The translations under genes and the position numbers were made by a program. A stretch of 64,000 nucleotides of DNA from VRUE01 sp050258095 (GTDB lineage Bacteria > Actinomycetota > Thermoleophilia > Solirubrobacterales > 70-9). The stretch lies in contig JBLMYD010000057.1 in NCBI GenBank assembly GCA_050258095.1, forward strand, positions 18,435 to 82,434, written 5' to 3'. Shown piece after piece: positions 8,571 to 16,391 of this stretch. Each line of letters starts with the position of its first letter. Position 1 is the stretch's first letter. The notes under the pieces are model-generated. The model worked only from the letters and a program-made list of their open reading frames with translations, did not search any database and was not told the origin of the DNA.

Positions 8571-9751
8571 TCCCCCGCTCCTCCCACGCTGACTTCGTCT
8601 TTATTCGCCGTATGGACGAAGAAACGCGAACTCACCGGTTTGGCGGGAGCGAGGGCCCCCGGGAGCTCGCCGGTGTCGAGGAGGCCGGCGACGGCGTCGC
8701 CGGCGAGCGGCGCCAGGAGGATGCCGTTGCGGTTGTGGCCGCAGGCGAGGACGAGGCCGTCGATCGCGCCGGGGCCGACCAGCGGCAGGTTGTCGGGGGT
8801 GCCGGGGCGCAGGCCGGCCGTCGCTTCGACCAGCTCCATCTCGGCGACGTCGGGCAGCAGACGGTAGGCCTCGCGCAGCAGCTCGTGGACGCCGCCCGCG
8901 GTGACGGTCGTGTCGAAGCCGCGCTCCTCCATCGTCGCGCCGACGATCAGGCGGCCGTCGGGGCGCGGCACGAGGTAGACGCGCTCGGAGGCGACGATCC
9001 GCTCGCAGGGCGCCTCGCCGCCGGGCGCACGCAGCTCGAGGATCTGGCCCTTGACCGGGCGGACCGGCGGCCGGGCGTCCTCGGGGAGCCAATCGGCGAC
9101 GCCCGACCAGGCGCCCGCTGCGAGCACAACCGCACCGGCGCGCAGCTCCTCGCCCGAGTCGGTGCGCACGCCGGCAAGGCGCTCTCCGTCGAGGACGGCC
9201 TCGCCCACCTCGACCCCGGTGCGGACCTCGACGCCCTCCGCCGCCAGGGCCGCGAGCAGCGCCGCGGCCAGCCGCCGGGGGTCGACCGCGCCCTCGTCGG
9301 GGGCAAGCACGCCGCCGTTGAACGACGGCGTCAGCCCCGGCTCCAGCTCGCGGCAGCGGCGGGGCGCCAGCCACTCCGCCCCGAGCCCGAGCGAGCGCTG
9401 AAGCTCGTGGACGCGGCGCAGCTCGGCCGCCTCGTCGCGGTCGAGGGCGACGTGCAGCGCGCCTTGGCGCGCGTAGCCGCACTCCACCCCGCTCGCCACC
9501 TCCAACTCGGCGACGAACGCCGGGTAGGCCTCGGCCGCGGCGAGCGTCATCCGCAGCAGCTCAGGCTCGCCGAAGGCAAGCTCGCCGACCGGCGCCAGCA
9601 TCCCGGCGGCGACCCGCGTCGCGCCGGCCGGCGGTTCGGCGCGGTCGAGGACGACCACCTGTCCGCCGCGCCGGGAGACGCTCCAGGCGCAGCAGAGGCC
9701 GATCACGCCTCCTCCCACCACCACCGCGTCGTAACCGCTCTTGTCGCTCAT
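8567..9751 (-). CDS. thiO: Glycine oxidase ThiO
   Basis: A 394-aa FAD-dependent amine oxidase of the DAO family. The N-terminal Rossmann motif VVVGGGVIGLCCAW (residues 9-22) binds FAD. ATRVAAGMLAP, PVKGQILELR, ERVYLVPRPDGRLIVGATME and ATAGLRPGTPDNLPL, with GHNRNGILLAP, are ThiO/glycine oxidase signatures. It makes the glycine imine used by ThiG in aerobic thiamine synthesis. It is the first gene after the TPP riboswitch and overlaps thiSG by four bases. The ATG at 9751 lies just past the riboswitch and is preceded by GGAGG. Confidence 0.93.
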   Translation of the reverse strand: MSDKSGYDAVVVGGGVIGLCCAWSVSRRGGQVVVLDRAEPPAGATRVAAGMLAPVGELAFGEPELLRMTLAAAEAYPAFVAELEVASGVECGYARQGALHVALDRDEAAELRRVHELQRSLGLGAEWLAPRRCRELEPGLTPSFNGGVLAPDEGAVDPRRLAAALLAALAAEGVEVRTGVEVGEAVLDGERLAGVRTDSGEELRAGAVVLAAGAWSGVADWLPEDARPPVRPVKGQILELRAPGGEAPCERIVASERVYLVPRPDGRLIVGATMEERGFDTTVTAGGVHELLREAYRLLPDVAEMELVEATAGLRPGTPDNLPLVGPGAIDGLVLACGHNRNGILLAPLAGDAVAGLLDTGELPGALAPAKPVSSRFFVHTANKDEVSVGGAGE

Positions 9752-9756
9752 CTTGC

Positions 9757-9842
9757 CTCCGCCGGCATTACCCGGATCAGGTCCAGACGGTCGGTGGCCT
9801 CGGTGCCACCCTCTCAGCCTCTTCGGCTCCCGTGCCCCGGAT
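9757..9842 (-). promoter_or_regulatory. TPP riboswitch (THI element)
   Basis: On the reverse strand the conserved blocks appear in order: GGGGCACGGGAGCC, then GGCTGAGAGGGTGGC, then GACCTGATCCGGGTAATGCC followed by GGCGGAGG. These are the pyrimidine-sensor and pyrophosphate-sensor helices of the thiamine pyrophosphate riboswitch. The GGAGG next to the 3' helix is the thiO ribosome-binding site, so control is probably translational: TPP binding would hide it and shut off thiO-thiSG. Confidence 0.95.
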
Positions 9843-9856
9843 GCTACTCCCGTAGA

Positions 9857-9902
9857 CGTGTCTGAGTTTTCGGGGGCTATGCACCCCGGAAACTCAGACA
9901 CG
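9857..9902. repeat. 19-bp-stem palindromic element between thiO and thiE
   Basis: Arms CGTGTCTGAGTTTTCGGGG (9857-9875) and its near-perfect complement (9884-9902, one G-T pair) flank the 8-base loop GCTATGCA. It sits between the riboswitch leader of thiO and the thiE promoter. It has no T-tract, so it is not a classical terminator. The apical CTATG and flanking stem resemble the hairpin inside lipB (20,053-20,109), suggesting one dispersed family. Confidence 0.7.
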
Positions 9903-9916
9903 CCCCTCGGGGGCGG

Positions 9917-9922
9917 GATAAT
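9917..9922 (+). promoter_or_regulatory. Candidate -10 box for leaderless thiE mRNA
   Basis: GATAAT ends six bases before the GTG start of thiE, so transcription would begin on or beside the start codon. There is no Shine-Dalgarno. A short GC hairpin (GCCCCTCGGGGGC) lies just upstream. Confidence 0.45.
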
Positions 9923-9928
9923 CGGCGG

Positions 9929-10615
9929 GTGAGTCTGGGACCGCCAGAGGCCAGAGGCCCGCTGCGCCGCGAGCGGCTGCGCACCGCGCGGCTCTACCTC
10001 TGCTGCGGCGCGCGGCCGCACGGCGAGGACCCCGAGCCGTTGCTGCGGGCGGCGCTGGCCGGAGGGGTCGACATCGTGCAGCTGCGCGAGAAGGAGCTGC
10101 CGCGACGCGAGATCGAGCTCGCCGCCCAGACCTTCCGCCGCCTCTGCGACGTCCACAGCGCCCTCTTCATCGTCAACGACGACCCCGACCTCGCCCGCTC
10201 CTGCGACGCCGACGGCGTCCACGTCGGCCAGGACGACATGCCGGCCGCCGAGGCGCGCGCCGCGCTTGGGCCCGACGCGATCGTCGGCCTCTCGACCCAC
10301 TCGGAGGAGCAGATCGCGGCTGCAGCGGGCCAGCCGGTCGACTACATCAGCGTCGGCCCGATCTGGGAGACGCCAACCAAGGAGGGGCGCCCGGCCGTCG
10401 GCCTGGGCTTGATCCGCCACGCGGCCGGGAACGCGCCCCACCCGTTCTTCGCGATCGGCGGCATCGACGCCGCGAACGCGCCGCAGGTCGTCGACGCGGG
10501 CGCGCGGCGGATCTGCGTGGTGCGGGCGGTCCGCGACGCCGCGGACCCGGCCGCGGCCGCCGAGGAGCTGCGCAACGCCTTCGCGCCGCTCGGGGAGGCG
10601 GCGCCCGGTGCCTGA
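9929..10615 (+). CDS. thiE: Thiamine-phosphate synthase ThiE
   Basis: A 228-aa TIM-barrel enzyme joining HMP-pyrophosphate with thiazole phosphate to form thiamine phosphate. Signatures: VQLREKELPRREI, FIVNDDPDLA, DGVHVGQDDMPAA, GLSTHSEEQI, YISVGPIWETPTKEG and AIGGIDAAN. It is divergent from the riboswitch-controlled thiO-thiSG operon, so it may escape TPP control. GTG start, probably leaderless. The N-terminus is about 20 residues longer than the minimal family length. It overlaps the next gene by eight bases. Confidence 0.93.
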   Translation: MSLGPPEARGPLRRERLRTARLYLCCGARPHGEDPEPLLRAALAGGVDIVQLREKELPRREIELAAQTFRRLCDVHSALFIVNDDPDLARSCDADGVHVGQDDMPAAEARAALGPDAIVGLSTHSEEQIAAAAGQPVDYISVGPIWETPTKEGRPAVGLGLIRHAAGNAPHPFFAIGGIDAANAPQVVDAGARRICVVRAVRDAADPAAAAEELRNAFAPLGEAAPGA

Positions 10616-11123
10616 CCCCGGCTCGCCCCCGCCGCACAAGCGCAAGCAGCGCGGTGGCTCGCCGACGCCGCGCGAGCGGATGGAGCGCGGCTACGCCAAG
10701 GCCGAGGAGCGCAACCGCGAAGCGCGCGCAGCGCTCGAGCCGCTGGCCGAGGGACAACGGCCGCCGGTGGTGACGATCGGCGCCGTCCTCGCCGCCCTCG
10801 TCGCGCTCTCGATCGCGATCGGCTACCTCGGCGGCGCCGAGGTCAACGGCGAAAAACCGCGCTTCGTCCAGGCGCTCGCCCCGACCCTGATCATGGGGAC
10901 GATGGCCTGGGGCATGTGGCGCGCCCGCTACTGGGCCGTGCTCGGCTTCCAGCTCGTCCTCGTCCTGCTCATCTTCAGCGCCGTCACCGGTCTTCTGATC
11001 GGGGCCTCGACCGTCGCCCAGGTCCTCGGCACCCTCGCCCTGCTCGCCGTCGCCGGCGCCCTCTTCTACTTCATGGTCAAAGCGATGGCGCGGATCCAGA
11101 TGCCGACACGGCGAACCGACTAG
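10608..11123 (+). CDS. Small multi-pass membrane protein, unknown
   Basis: A 171-aa protein. The first 50 residues are basic and hydrophilic (PPPHKRKQRGGSPTPRER); four hydrophobic segments follow, at about residues 55-75, 88-104, 107-130 and 132-157, ending in a short charged tail. No family is recognised. It overlaps the thiE stop by eight bases and lies just before lpdA, so it is probably co-transcribed. It could be a tetraspan membrane helper; no function is claimed. Confidence 0.75.
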   Translation: MPDPGSPPPHKRKQRGGSPTPRERMERGYAKAEERNREARAALEPLAEGQRPPVVTIGAVLAALVALSIAIGYLGGAEVNGEKPRFVQALAPTLIMGTMAWGMWRARYWAVLGFQLVLVLLIFSAVTGLLIGASTVAQVLGTLALLAVAGALFYFMVKAMARIQMPTRRTD

Positions 11124-11134
11124 GCTCACAACCC

Positions 11135-12502
11135 GTGGCAGACTCCTTCGACGTGATCGTCATCGGCGGGGGACCGGGCGGCTACGTGGCCGCGATCCGT
11201 GCCGCCCAGCTGGGCAGGAAGACCGCGGTCGTCGAGCGCGACAAGCCCGGCGGCCGCTGCCTCAACTACGCCTGCATCCCGGCGAAGACGATGCTGCGCA
11301 CGGCCGAGATCTACGACCAGGCGCGCGAGAGCGCCGAGCTCGGCGTCGTCGCCGAGGGCGTCTCGCTCGACTGGCAGGCGCTAGGCAGGCGGCGCGCCGC
11401 CGTTTCCGAGTCGCTGTCCAGCGGCGTCAAGATGCTCTGGGACAAGAGCAAGGTCGCGCTGATCGAGGGCGAGGGGGCGCTCACCGCCGAGGGCAACGTC
11501 AGGGTCGGCGACGAGGTCTACGAGGCCGGCGCGGTCGTCCTCGCCACCGGCTCGAGCGCGCTCTCGATCCCCGGGGTCGAGCTCGGCGGCCGGGTCGTCG
11601 ACACCTGGGGCGCCTGGTCGCTGCCCGCCCAGCCGCGGCGGATCGCCGTCGCCGGCGCCGGCGCCTCGGGCTGCGAGATCGCCTCCGCCTACGGCCGCTT
11701 CGGCACCGAGGTCGTCCTGATCGAGATGCTCGACCAGATCCTGCCCGCCGAGGACAAGGACATGGCGCGGGTGGTCGAGCGCGCCTTCAAGAAGCAGAAC
11801 GTCACGATCTCGACCGGCACGCCGGTGCGCGACGTGGAGGCCGGCGAGAGCTCGGTCAAGCTCAGCTACGGCGAGGAGACGACCGAGGTCGACTACCTCT
11901 GCATCGCCGGCGGCCGGGCGCCCGACGTCGAGGGGCTCGGCCTCGCCGAGGCGGGCGTCGAGCTGACCGAGAACGGCAAGGTCAAGGTCGACGAGTACGG
12001 CCGCACCTCGAACCCGAAGGTCTACGCGATCGGCGACCTCACGGGCGCCAAGGCGCTCGCCCACAAGGCCTCCGAGGAGGGCGTGGTCGCGGTCGAGCAC
12101 GCGGCGGGGGTGGCGACGCACCCGGTCGACCAGAACCTCGTCGCCGGCGCGACCTTCTGCCACCCGCAGGTGGCGAGCGTCGGCCTAACCGAGGCGGCAG
12201 CCAGGGAGGCCGGGCACGACGTCAAGGTCGGCAAGCAGAAGCTCGGCGGCGTCGGCGGCGCCACCGTCTACGACGACAAAGACGGGATGGTCAAGCTCGT
12301 CGTCGACTCCAAGTACGGCGAGATCCTCGGCGCCCACATCGTCGGCAATCGCGCCTGCGACATGATCGCCGAGCTGGTCGCGACGATGGCGCTCGAGGGC
12401 GGCTACCAGGAGCTGGCCCGGATCGTCCACCCCCACCCGACGATCTCCGAGGCGATCCCGGAAGCAGCCCGCGCCGTCGACAAGTGGGCGATCCACGCCT
12501 GA
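11135..12502 (+). CDS. lpdA: Dihydrolipoyl dehydrogenase (E3)
   Basis: A 455-aa flavoprotein that reoxidises dihydrolipoyl groups of the E2 subunit using NAD+. The FAD motif VIVIGGGPGGYVAA is at residues 7-20, the redox-active pair C42/C47 in GGRCLNYACIPAKT, the NAD-binding AVAGAGASGCEIASAYGRFG in mid-protein, TSNPKVYAIGDL before the interface domain, and the catalytic HPHPTISE at the C-terminus. The GTG at 11,135 gives the family N-terminus; the longer frame overlaps the preceding gene. With pdhABC, lipA and lipB nearby, it serves the pyruvate dehydrogenase complex. Confidence 0.95.
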   Translation: MADSFDVIVIGGGPGGYVAAIRAAQLGRKTAVVERDKPGGRCLNYACIPAKTMLRTAEIYDQARESAELGVVAEGVSLDWQALGRRRAAVSESLSSGVKMLWDKSKVALIEGEGALTAEGNVRVGDEVYEAGAVVLATGSSALSIPGVELGGRVVDTWGAWSLPAQPRRIAVAGAGASGCEIASAYGRFGTEVVLIEMLDQILPAEDKDMARVVERAFKKQNVTISTGTPVRDVEAGESSVKLSYGEETTEVDYLCIAGGRAPDVEGLGLAEAGVELTENGKVKVDEYGRTSNPKVYAIGDLTGAKALAHKASEEGVVAVEHAAGVATHPVDQNLVAGATFCHPQVASVGLTEAAAREAGHDVKVGKQKLGGVGGATVYDDKDGMVKLVVDSKYGEILGAHIVGNRACDMIAELVATMALEGGYQELARIVHPHPTISEAIPEAARAVDKWAIHA

Positions 12503-12520
12503 GCGGCAAGCTTCATCGCT

Positions 12521-12952
12521 TCAGCCTGAGCTCGGCGGCAGCTCGATCGTCTCGATACCCATCTCAGCGGCGACCGTGAGAACATCGGAGTCCGAGCTCG
12601 CGATCTTGTCGTTCGACCCAGCGGCCGCCAGAAGCACACAATCTGCCAGCGCAAGGGACCGGCGCTTGCGGTGATAGTGCTGGCTGCGAATCGCGCCCGC
12701 TCGCCGAGCCAGATCCAAATCGACCGCAATCGGCACGATCGGACCCTCAAAAAGGGGCTCGATCACCTCAGCCACACGCTCGTGTGGAAGCCCCGTCCGC
12801 CGACCTGACCTGTCGTAGACCTCAGCGACGTTGGCCGTGGTCATCGCGACCGATCCGTGGCGAAGGATAGTCAGGACGGCCTCCATCGCCGGCTCGCCTC
12901 GGATGACGGCGATCAGCGCGTTGGCGTCGAGCAGCGTCAGCGGCTTTCCCAC
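12521..12952 (-). CDS. PIN-domain toxin, VapC-like
   Basis: A 143-aa PIN-domain ribonuclease. The acidic residues that hold Mg2+ are visible: D in LTLLDANALIA, E in ANVAEVYDR, D in SLALADCVLLA and the D pair in IASSDSDVL. VapC toxins cut tRNA or rRNA when their antitoxin decays. The GTG start at 12,952 overlaps the end of the antitoxin gene by 16 bases. The pair lies between lpdA and a DsbA-family gene, convergent with lpdA. Confidence 0.85.
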   Translation of the reverse strand: MGKPLTLLDANALIAVIRGEPAMEAVLTILRHGSVAMTTANVAEVYDRSGRRTGLPHERVAEVIEPLFEGPIVPIAVDLDLARRAGAIRSQHYHRKRRSLALADCVLLAAAGSNDKIASSDSDVLTVAAEMGIETIELPPSSG

Positions 12953-13224
12953 TTGCGCTCTTCCGCTTCTGCCTCCGCTTCGCGTTCTTCTCGCGCGACC
13001 GCCTCCCAGTCGACCTTCGGGCCCTCGCCGGCGAACGCCCCGGCGGCGGCGGCGATCGGGTCGTCTGGCGCGGGCTTGAGGACGATCTCGTCGCCGCGGT
13101 CCTCGAGCGTCACGGTCGCCGTCCCCCAGCGCTTGCGGATCGGCGCCGGGATCGAGACCTGGCCACCTTTGCTGATTTTCATGCGTTTTTTCATTTTCAT
13201 GAAGCTTATCATGAGATATCTCAC
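12937..13224 (-). CDS. AbrB/SpoVT-type antitoxin
   Basis: A swapped-hairpin AbrB-type antitoxin: MKISKGGQVSIPAPIRKRWG is the DNA-binding signature, followed by a highly acidic and basic alternating tail (EEREAEAEAEERKW) that probably wraps the PIN toxin. The open frame starts at a GTG (13,224), but in-frame ATGs at 13,212, 13,200, 13,194 and 13,182 are equally possible; family members start close to the MKISK. A perfect palindrome GAGATATCTC at 13,213-13,222 overlaps the far upstream start and may be the operator, favouring a downstream start. Confidence 0.75.
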   Translation of the reverse strand: MRYLMISFMKMKKRMKISKGGQVSIPAPIRKRWGTATVTLEDRGDEIVLKPAPDDPIAAAAGAFAGEGPKVDWEAVAREEREAEAEAEERKWESR

Positions 13225-13259
13225 TTCCCGGCTCGTTCATGCCCGCATAAGGTCTGGGC

Positions 13260-13856
13260 GTGGCCGATCTCTCCCCCCGCGCGACCTTTTACTTCGACCT
13301 CGGCTCGCCCTACGCGTACCTGGCCGCCGAGCGGGTCAGCGGGCTCTTCGCCGACGCGGGGCTGGAGCAGCCGGAGTGGCAGCCGGTCCTGCTCGGCGGG
13401 CTGTTCAAGCGCTTCGGCCGCGACTCGTGGGGAAACGGGCCCGAACGGGCCGCGGGGATGGCCGAGGTCGAGCGCCGCGCCGCCGCCTACGGGTTGCCGG
13501 CGCTCGCCTGGCCCGATCCCTGGCCGGGCAACATGCTGGCGGCGATGCGGGCCGCGACCTTCGCCAAGCAGACGGGCCGCACCGTGTCCTTCGCCCTCGC
13601 CGCCTTCCGCCAGGCCTTCGCCGCCGGGCGCGACCTCTCGCAGGTCGACAACGTGGCGATCGCCGCCGCCGCCTGTGAGCTGCACCCGCGGGCGCTGCTC
13701 AAGGCGATCGAGACGGACCGGGTGAAGGGCGCGCTGCGCGCGGCGACCGAGCGCGCGGCCGACCTCGGCGTGACCGGCGTCCCCTCGCTCCTCGTCGGCG
13801 GCGAGGTCTTCTGGGGCGACGACCGAGTGGAGGAGGCGGTCGCGGCGGCGAGCTAA
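13260..13856 (+). CDS. DsbA-family oxidoreductase, HCCA-isomerase-like
   Basis: A 198-aa thioredoxin-fold protein of the DsbA/GST-kappa/2-hydroxychromene-2-carboxylate isomerase group. TFYFDLGSPYAYLA (residues 9-22) has the SPY motif that replaces CxxC in the isomerases; GVTGVPSLLVGGEVFWGDDR near the C-terminus contains the cis-proline loop. It could isomerise a glutathione- or mycothiol-linked aromatic intermediate or act as a thiol transferase; the substrate cannot be read here. GTG start, with AAGG about ten bases upstream. It lies 11 bases before pdhA on the same strand. Confidence 0.8.
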   Translation: MADLSPRATFYFDLGSPYAYLAAERVSGLFADAGLEQPEWQPVLLGGLFKRFGRDSWGNGPERAAGMAEVERRAAAYGLPALAWPDPWPGNMLAAMRAATFAKQTGRTVSFALAAFRQAFAAGRDLSQVDNVAIAAAACELHPRALLKAIETDRVKGALRAATERAADLGVTGVPSLLVGGEVFWGDDRVEEAVAAAS

Positions 13857-13867
13857 GGTCCGTCGCG

Positions 13868-15064
13868 ATGGCCGACCTCCCCGACGCCGCCACCTGTTAC
13901 GAGCTGCTCGCGAAGATGGCGCTGATCCGCCGCTTCGAGGAGGAGGCGGGGCGCCAGTACCAGCGCGCCAAGGCCGGCGGCTTCCTCCACCTCGCGATCG
14001 GCGAGGAGGCGACGATCGTCGGCACCGCGGCGGCGATGCGCGCCGAGGACTACCTGATCGGCACCTACCGCACGCACGGCCACGCGATCGCCCGCGGCAC
14101 CGACCCCGGTCGCGTGATGGCCGAGCTGTTCGGCCGCGCCGGCGGGACGAGCGGCGGGCGCGGCGGCTCGATGCACATCTTCGACGCCGAGCACCGCTTC
14201 ATGGGCGGCTACGGGATCGTCGGCGGCAACCTGCCGATCGCGGCCGGCCTGGCGCTCGCCTCCGACTACAAGGGCGAGGACGCGGTCACCGTCTGCATGT
14301 TCGGCGACGGCGCCTCCAACGCGGGCAACTTCGGCGAGACGATGAACCTGGCGGCGCTCTGGAGCCTGCCGGTCCTCTTCCTGGTCGAGAACAACCTCTA
14401 CGGGATGGGAACCTCGGTCGAGCGCCACTCGGCGCAGACCGATCTCTCGGTGAAGGCCGAGGGCTACGGGGTCCCCGGGCGGCGAATCGACGGCATGGAC
14501 GTGCTGGCGGTGCGCGAGGCGGTGGCGGAGGGCGTCCGCGTGGCGCGCGAGGAGCGGCGGCCGACGATGCTCGAGGCCTTCACCTACCGCTACCGCGGTC
14601 ACTCGGCCGCCGACCCCGAGGTCTACCGGGGGCGCGAGGAGGTCGAGGAGTGGCGGGAGAAGGACCCGATCGAGGGGTTCGCGCGGCGCTGCGTCGAGGC
14701 GGGCGTGCTCGGCGAGCGCGAGGTCGGTGAGGTGCGGGCGAAGGCCGAGGAGGCGGTGCTGGCCGCGGTCGAGCTCGCCGACGCCTCGCCCGAGCCGGCG
14801 CTCGACACGCTCTACGAGAGCCTCTACGTGCTCGACGGCGCCGCGGGTTGGTACGCGGTCGATGAGCGCAGCCCGGAGCCGCACCGCGGCGAGCGCGAGG
14901 CGGAGATGCCGGCGGCGGCGCGGGAGCTGGCCGAGGCGGGCGCCGCCTACGCCGGGCAGCCGGACGGGCCGCGGCAGCCGCGGCCGAACCCGGCCGAGAG
15001 CGGCGACATCGAGGAGGGCGGCGAGCCCGAGGTCGCGGCCGAGCGCGAGGAGGGCGGGGACTAG
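13868..15064 (+). CDS. pdhA: Pyruvate dehydrogenase E1 component, alpha subunit
   Basis: A 398-aa E1-alpha that, with E1-beta, decarboxylates pyruvate using thiamine diphosphate. Signatures: GFLHLAIGEEA, TYRTHGHAIARG, GRGGSMHIFD, the ThDP motif GDGASNAGNFGETMNLAA to VENN, and the phosphorylation-loop-like YRYRGHSAADP. The catalytic part ends near residue 330; the last 65 residues are a charged, low-complexity tail (PAAARELAEAG, GDIEEGGEPEV) not needed by the family. It is followed by a 164-bp palindrome and then pdhB. Confidence 0.93.
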   Translation: MADLPDAATCYELLAKMALIRRFEEEAGRQYQRAKAGGFLHLAIGEEATIVGTAAAMRAEDYLIGTYRTHGHAIARGTDPGRVMAELFGRAGGTSGGRGGSMHIFDAEHRFMGGYGIVGGNLPIAAGLALASDYKGEDAVTVCMFGDGASNAGNFGETMNLAALWSLPVLFLVENNLYGMGTSVERHSAQTDLSVKAEGYGVPGRRIDGMDVLAVREAVAEGVRVAREERRPTMLEAFTYRYRGHSAADPEVYRGREEVEEWREKDPIEGFARRCVEAGVLGEREVGEVRAKAEEAVLAAVELADASPEPALDTLYESLYVLDGAAGWYAVDERSPEPHRGEREAEMPAAARELAEAGAAYAGQPDGPRQPRPNPAESGDIEEGGEPEVAAEREEGGD

Positions 15065-15226
15065 TGGTCCCTCAGGCAAATTCCGGCACCGATTTCGCGG
15101 CTGCAAACCATCGCTGGCCTTTGTCCTCGGTCGGCCAAATAGTTGAAACTATTCGGCCTCCCTGCGTCCGCGGCCACCGTGGTTTTCGCTCGCCAAATCG
15201 TCACCGGACTTACCGGAGGGACCACT
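15063..15226. repeat. Long imperfect palindrome filling the pdhA-pdhB spacer
   Basis: The whole intergenic space is one inverted repeat. The ends are perfect: AGTGGTCCCTC (15,063-15,073) and GAGGGACCACT (15,216-15,226). The centre is GGCCAAATAGTT-GA-AACTATTCGGCC. The two ~81-base arms are about 70 percent complementary over their length. It begins inside the pdhA stop codon and contains the pdhB ribosome-binding site GGAGGG. It resembles a MITE that has become the operon spacer, or a structural RNA element controlling the E1-beta ratio. Confidence 0.75.
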
Positions 15227-15227
15227 G

Positions 15228-16217
15228 ATGGCGACGCTGCGGATGCGCGAGGCCCTGCGCGACGCGATGGCCGAGGAGATGCGCCGCGACGAGGCCGTCT
15301 TCGTGATGGGCGAGGACGTCGGCGTCTTCCAGGGGGCCTTCAAGGTGACCGAGGGGCTGCTCGAGGAGTTCGGCGAGCGGCGCGTGCGCGACACGCCGAT
15401 CTCCGAGAACACGATCGTCGGCGCCGGGGTCGGCGCGGCGATGGCCGGCCTGCGGCCGGTGGTCGAGCTGATGACGGTCAACTTCGCCCTGCTGGCGCTC
15501 GACCAGATCGTCAACCACGCCGCCGCGATCCCCTACATGTTCAACGGCGCTGCGCGAGTGCCGATGGTGGTGCGGATGCCGGGTGGCGGCGGGCACCAGC
15601 TCGGGCCGACCCACTCGCACAGCTTCGAGGCGCTCTTCCTGCAGGTGCCGGGACTGCTCGTCGCCTGCCCCTCGACGCCGGCCGACGGCAAGGCGCTGCT
15701 GAAGGCGGCGATCCGCGACGACAACCCGGTGATCTTCATCGAGCACGAGAGCCTCTACGGGCGGCGGGGCGAGGTCCCCGACGGCGACGGCGAGGCGCTG
15801 CCCTTCGGCCGGGCCGCGGTGCGGCGCGCGGGCGGCGACGTGACGATCGTCGGCATGCTCAAGATGGCCCACGTCGCCGAGGACGCGGCGCGCGTCCTGG
15901 CGCACGAGCACGGGGTCGAGGCCGAGGTGATCGACCCGCGCACGCTGCGGCCGCTCGACCTCGACACGATCCTCGAGTCGGTGCGCAAGACGAACCGGGC
16001 CGTGATCGTCGAGGAGGGCTGGCCGCACGGCGGCGTTGGCGCCAACCTGGCGGCGCTGATCGCCGAGCAGGCCTTCGACCACCTCGACGCGCCGGTGCAG
16101 CGGGTCACGGGGGCGGATGTGCACATGCCCTACTCGCGGCGGTTGGAGCAGGCGGCGATTCCGCATGAGGAGCACGTTGTGCAGGCGGCTCTGGCCACGT
16201 TGGAGGGATCGCTGTGA
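15228..16217 (+). CDS. pdhB: Pyruvate dehydrogenase E1 component, beta subunit
   Basis: A 329-aa E1-beta. It starts MATLRMREALRDAMAEEM, with the family blocks FVMGEDVGVFQGAFKVTEGL, DTPISENTIVGAGVGAAM, MPGGGGHQLGPTHSHSFEA, IFIEHESLYG and, in the C-terminal transketolase domain, EVIDPRTLRPLD and VIVEEGWPHGGVGA. It forms the alpha2-beta2 E1 with pdhA. The ATG at 15,228 follows GGAGGG, which is buried in the 3' arm of the long palindrome, so expression may depend on that structure. Confidence 0.94.
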   Translation: MATLRMREALRDAMAEEMRRDEAVFVMGEDVGVFQGAFKVTEGLLEEFGERRVRDTPISENTIVGAGVGAAMAGLRPVVELMTVNFALLALDQIVNHAAAIPYMFNGAARVPMVVRMPGGGGHQLGPTHSHSFEALFLQVPGLLVACPSTPADGKALLKAAIRDDNPVIFIEHESLYGRRGEVPDGDGEALPFGRAAVRRAGGDVTIVGMLKMAHVAEDAARVLAHEHGVEAEVIDPRTLRPLDLDTILESVRKTNRAVIVEEGWPHGGVGANLAALIAEQAFDHLDAPVQRVTGADVHMPYSRRLEQAAIPHEEHVVQAALATLEGSL

Positions 16218-16233
16218 CTGTGATCGTGGTTGG

Positions 16234-16332
16234 CGCGGCGGGGCCTGTCACTGATTTGGTTCCACCACCCGCTGCGGGGGCGGCTACGCCGCCTCCTCGG
16301 GGTGGTCCCCCAAATCCGTGCCACCCGCCGCG
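16234..16332. repeat. Palindromic element, copy A (pdhB-pdhC spacer)
   Basis: Ends CGCGGCGGGGCC and GGTGCCACCCGCCGCG-like are inverted (CGCGGCGGG). Inside, stem GATTTGG...ACCACCC pairs with GGGTGGT...CCAAATC, and a third small stem GGCGGC-TAC-GCCGCC caps it. It shares the left motif CCTGTC, the loop start CTGCGGG and the right motif GCCACCCGC with copies at 16,681, 16,939 and 18,930, while the stem sequence differs in each. Confidence 0.65.
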
Positions 16333-16391
16333 AGGAGGCGAGAACAGAGACGACTCGACTACGGGTGGTCGGAGCTGCCGAGGGGGAGCTT

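Noticed and set aside
7644..8867. 407-codon rightward frame across thiG
   Set aside because: Antisense shadow of ThiS-ThiG, which has clear motifs on the other strand.
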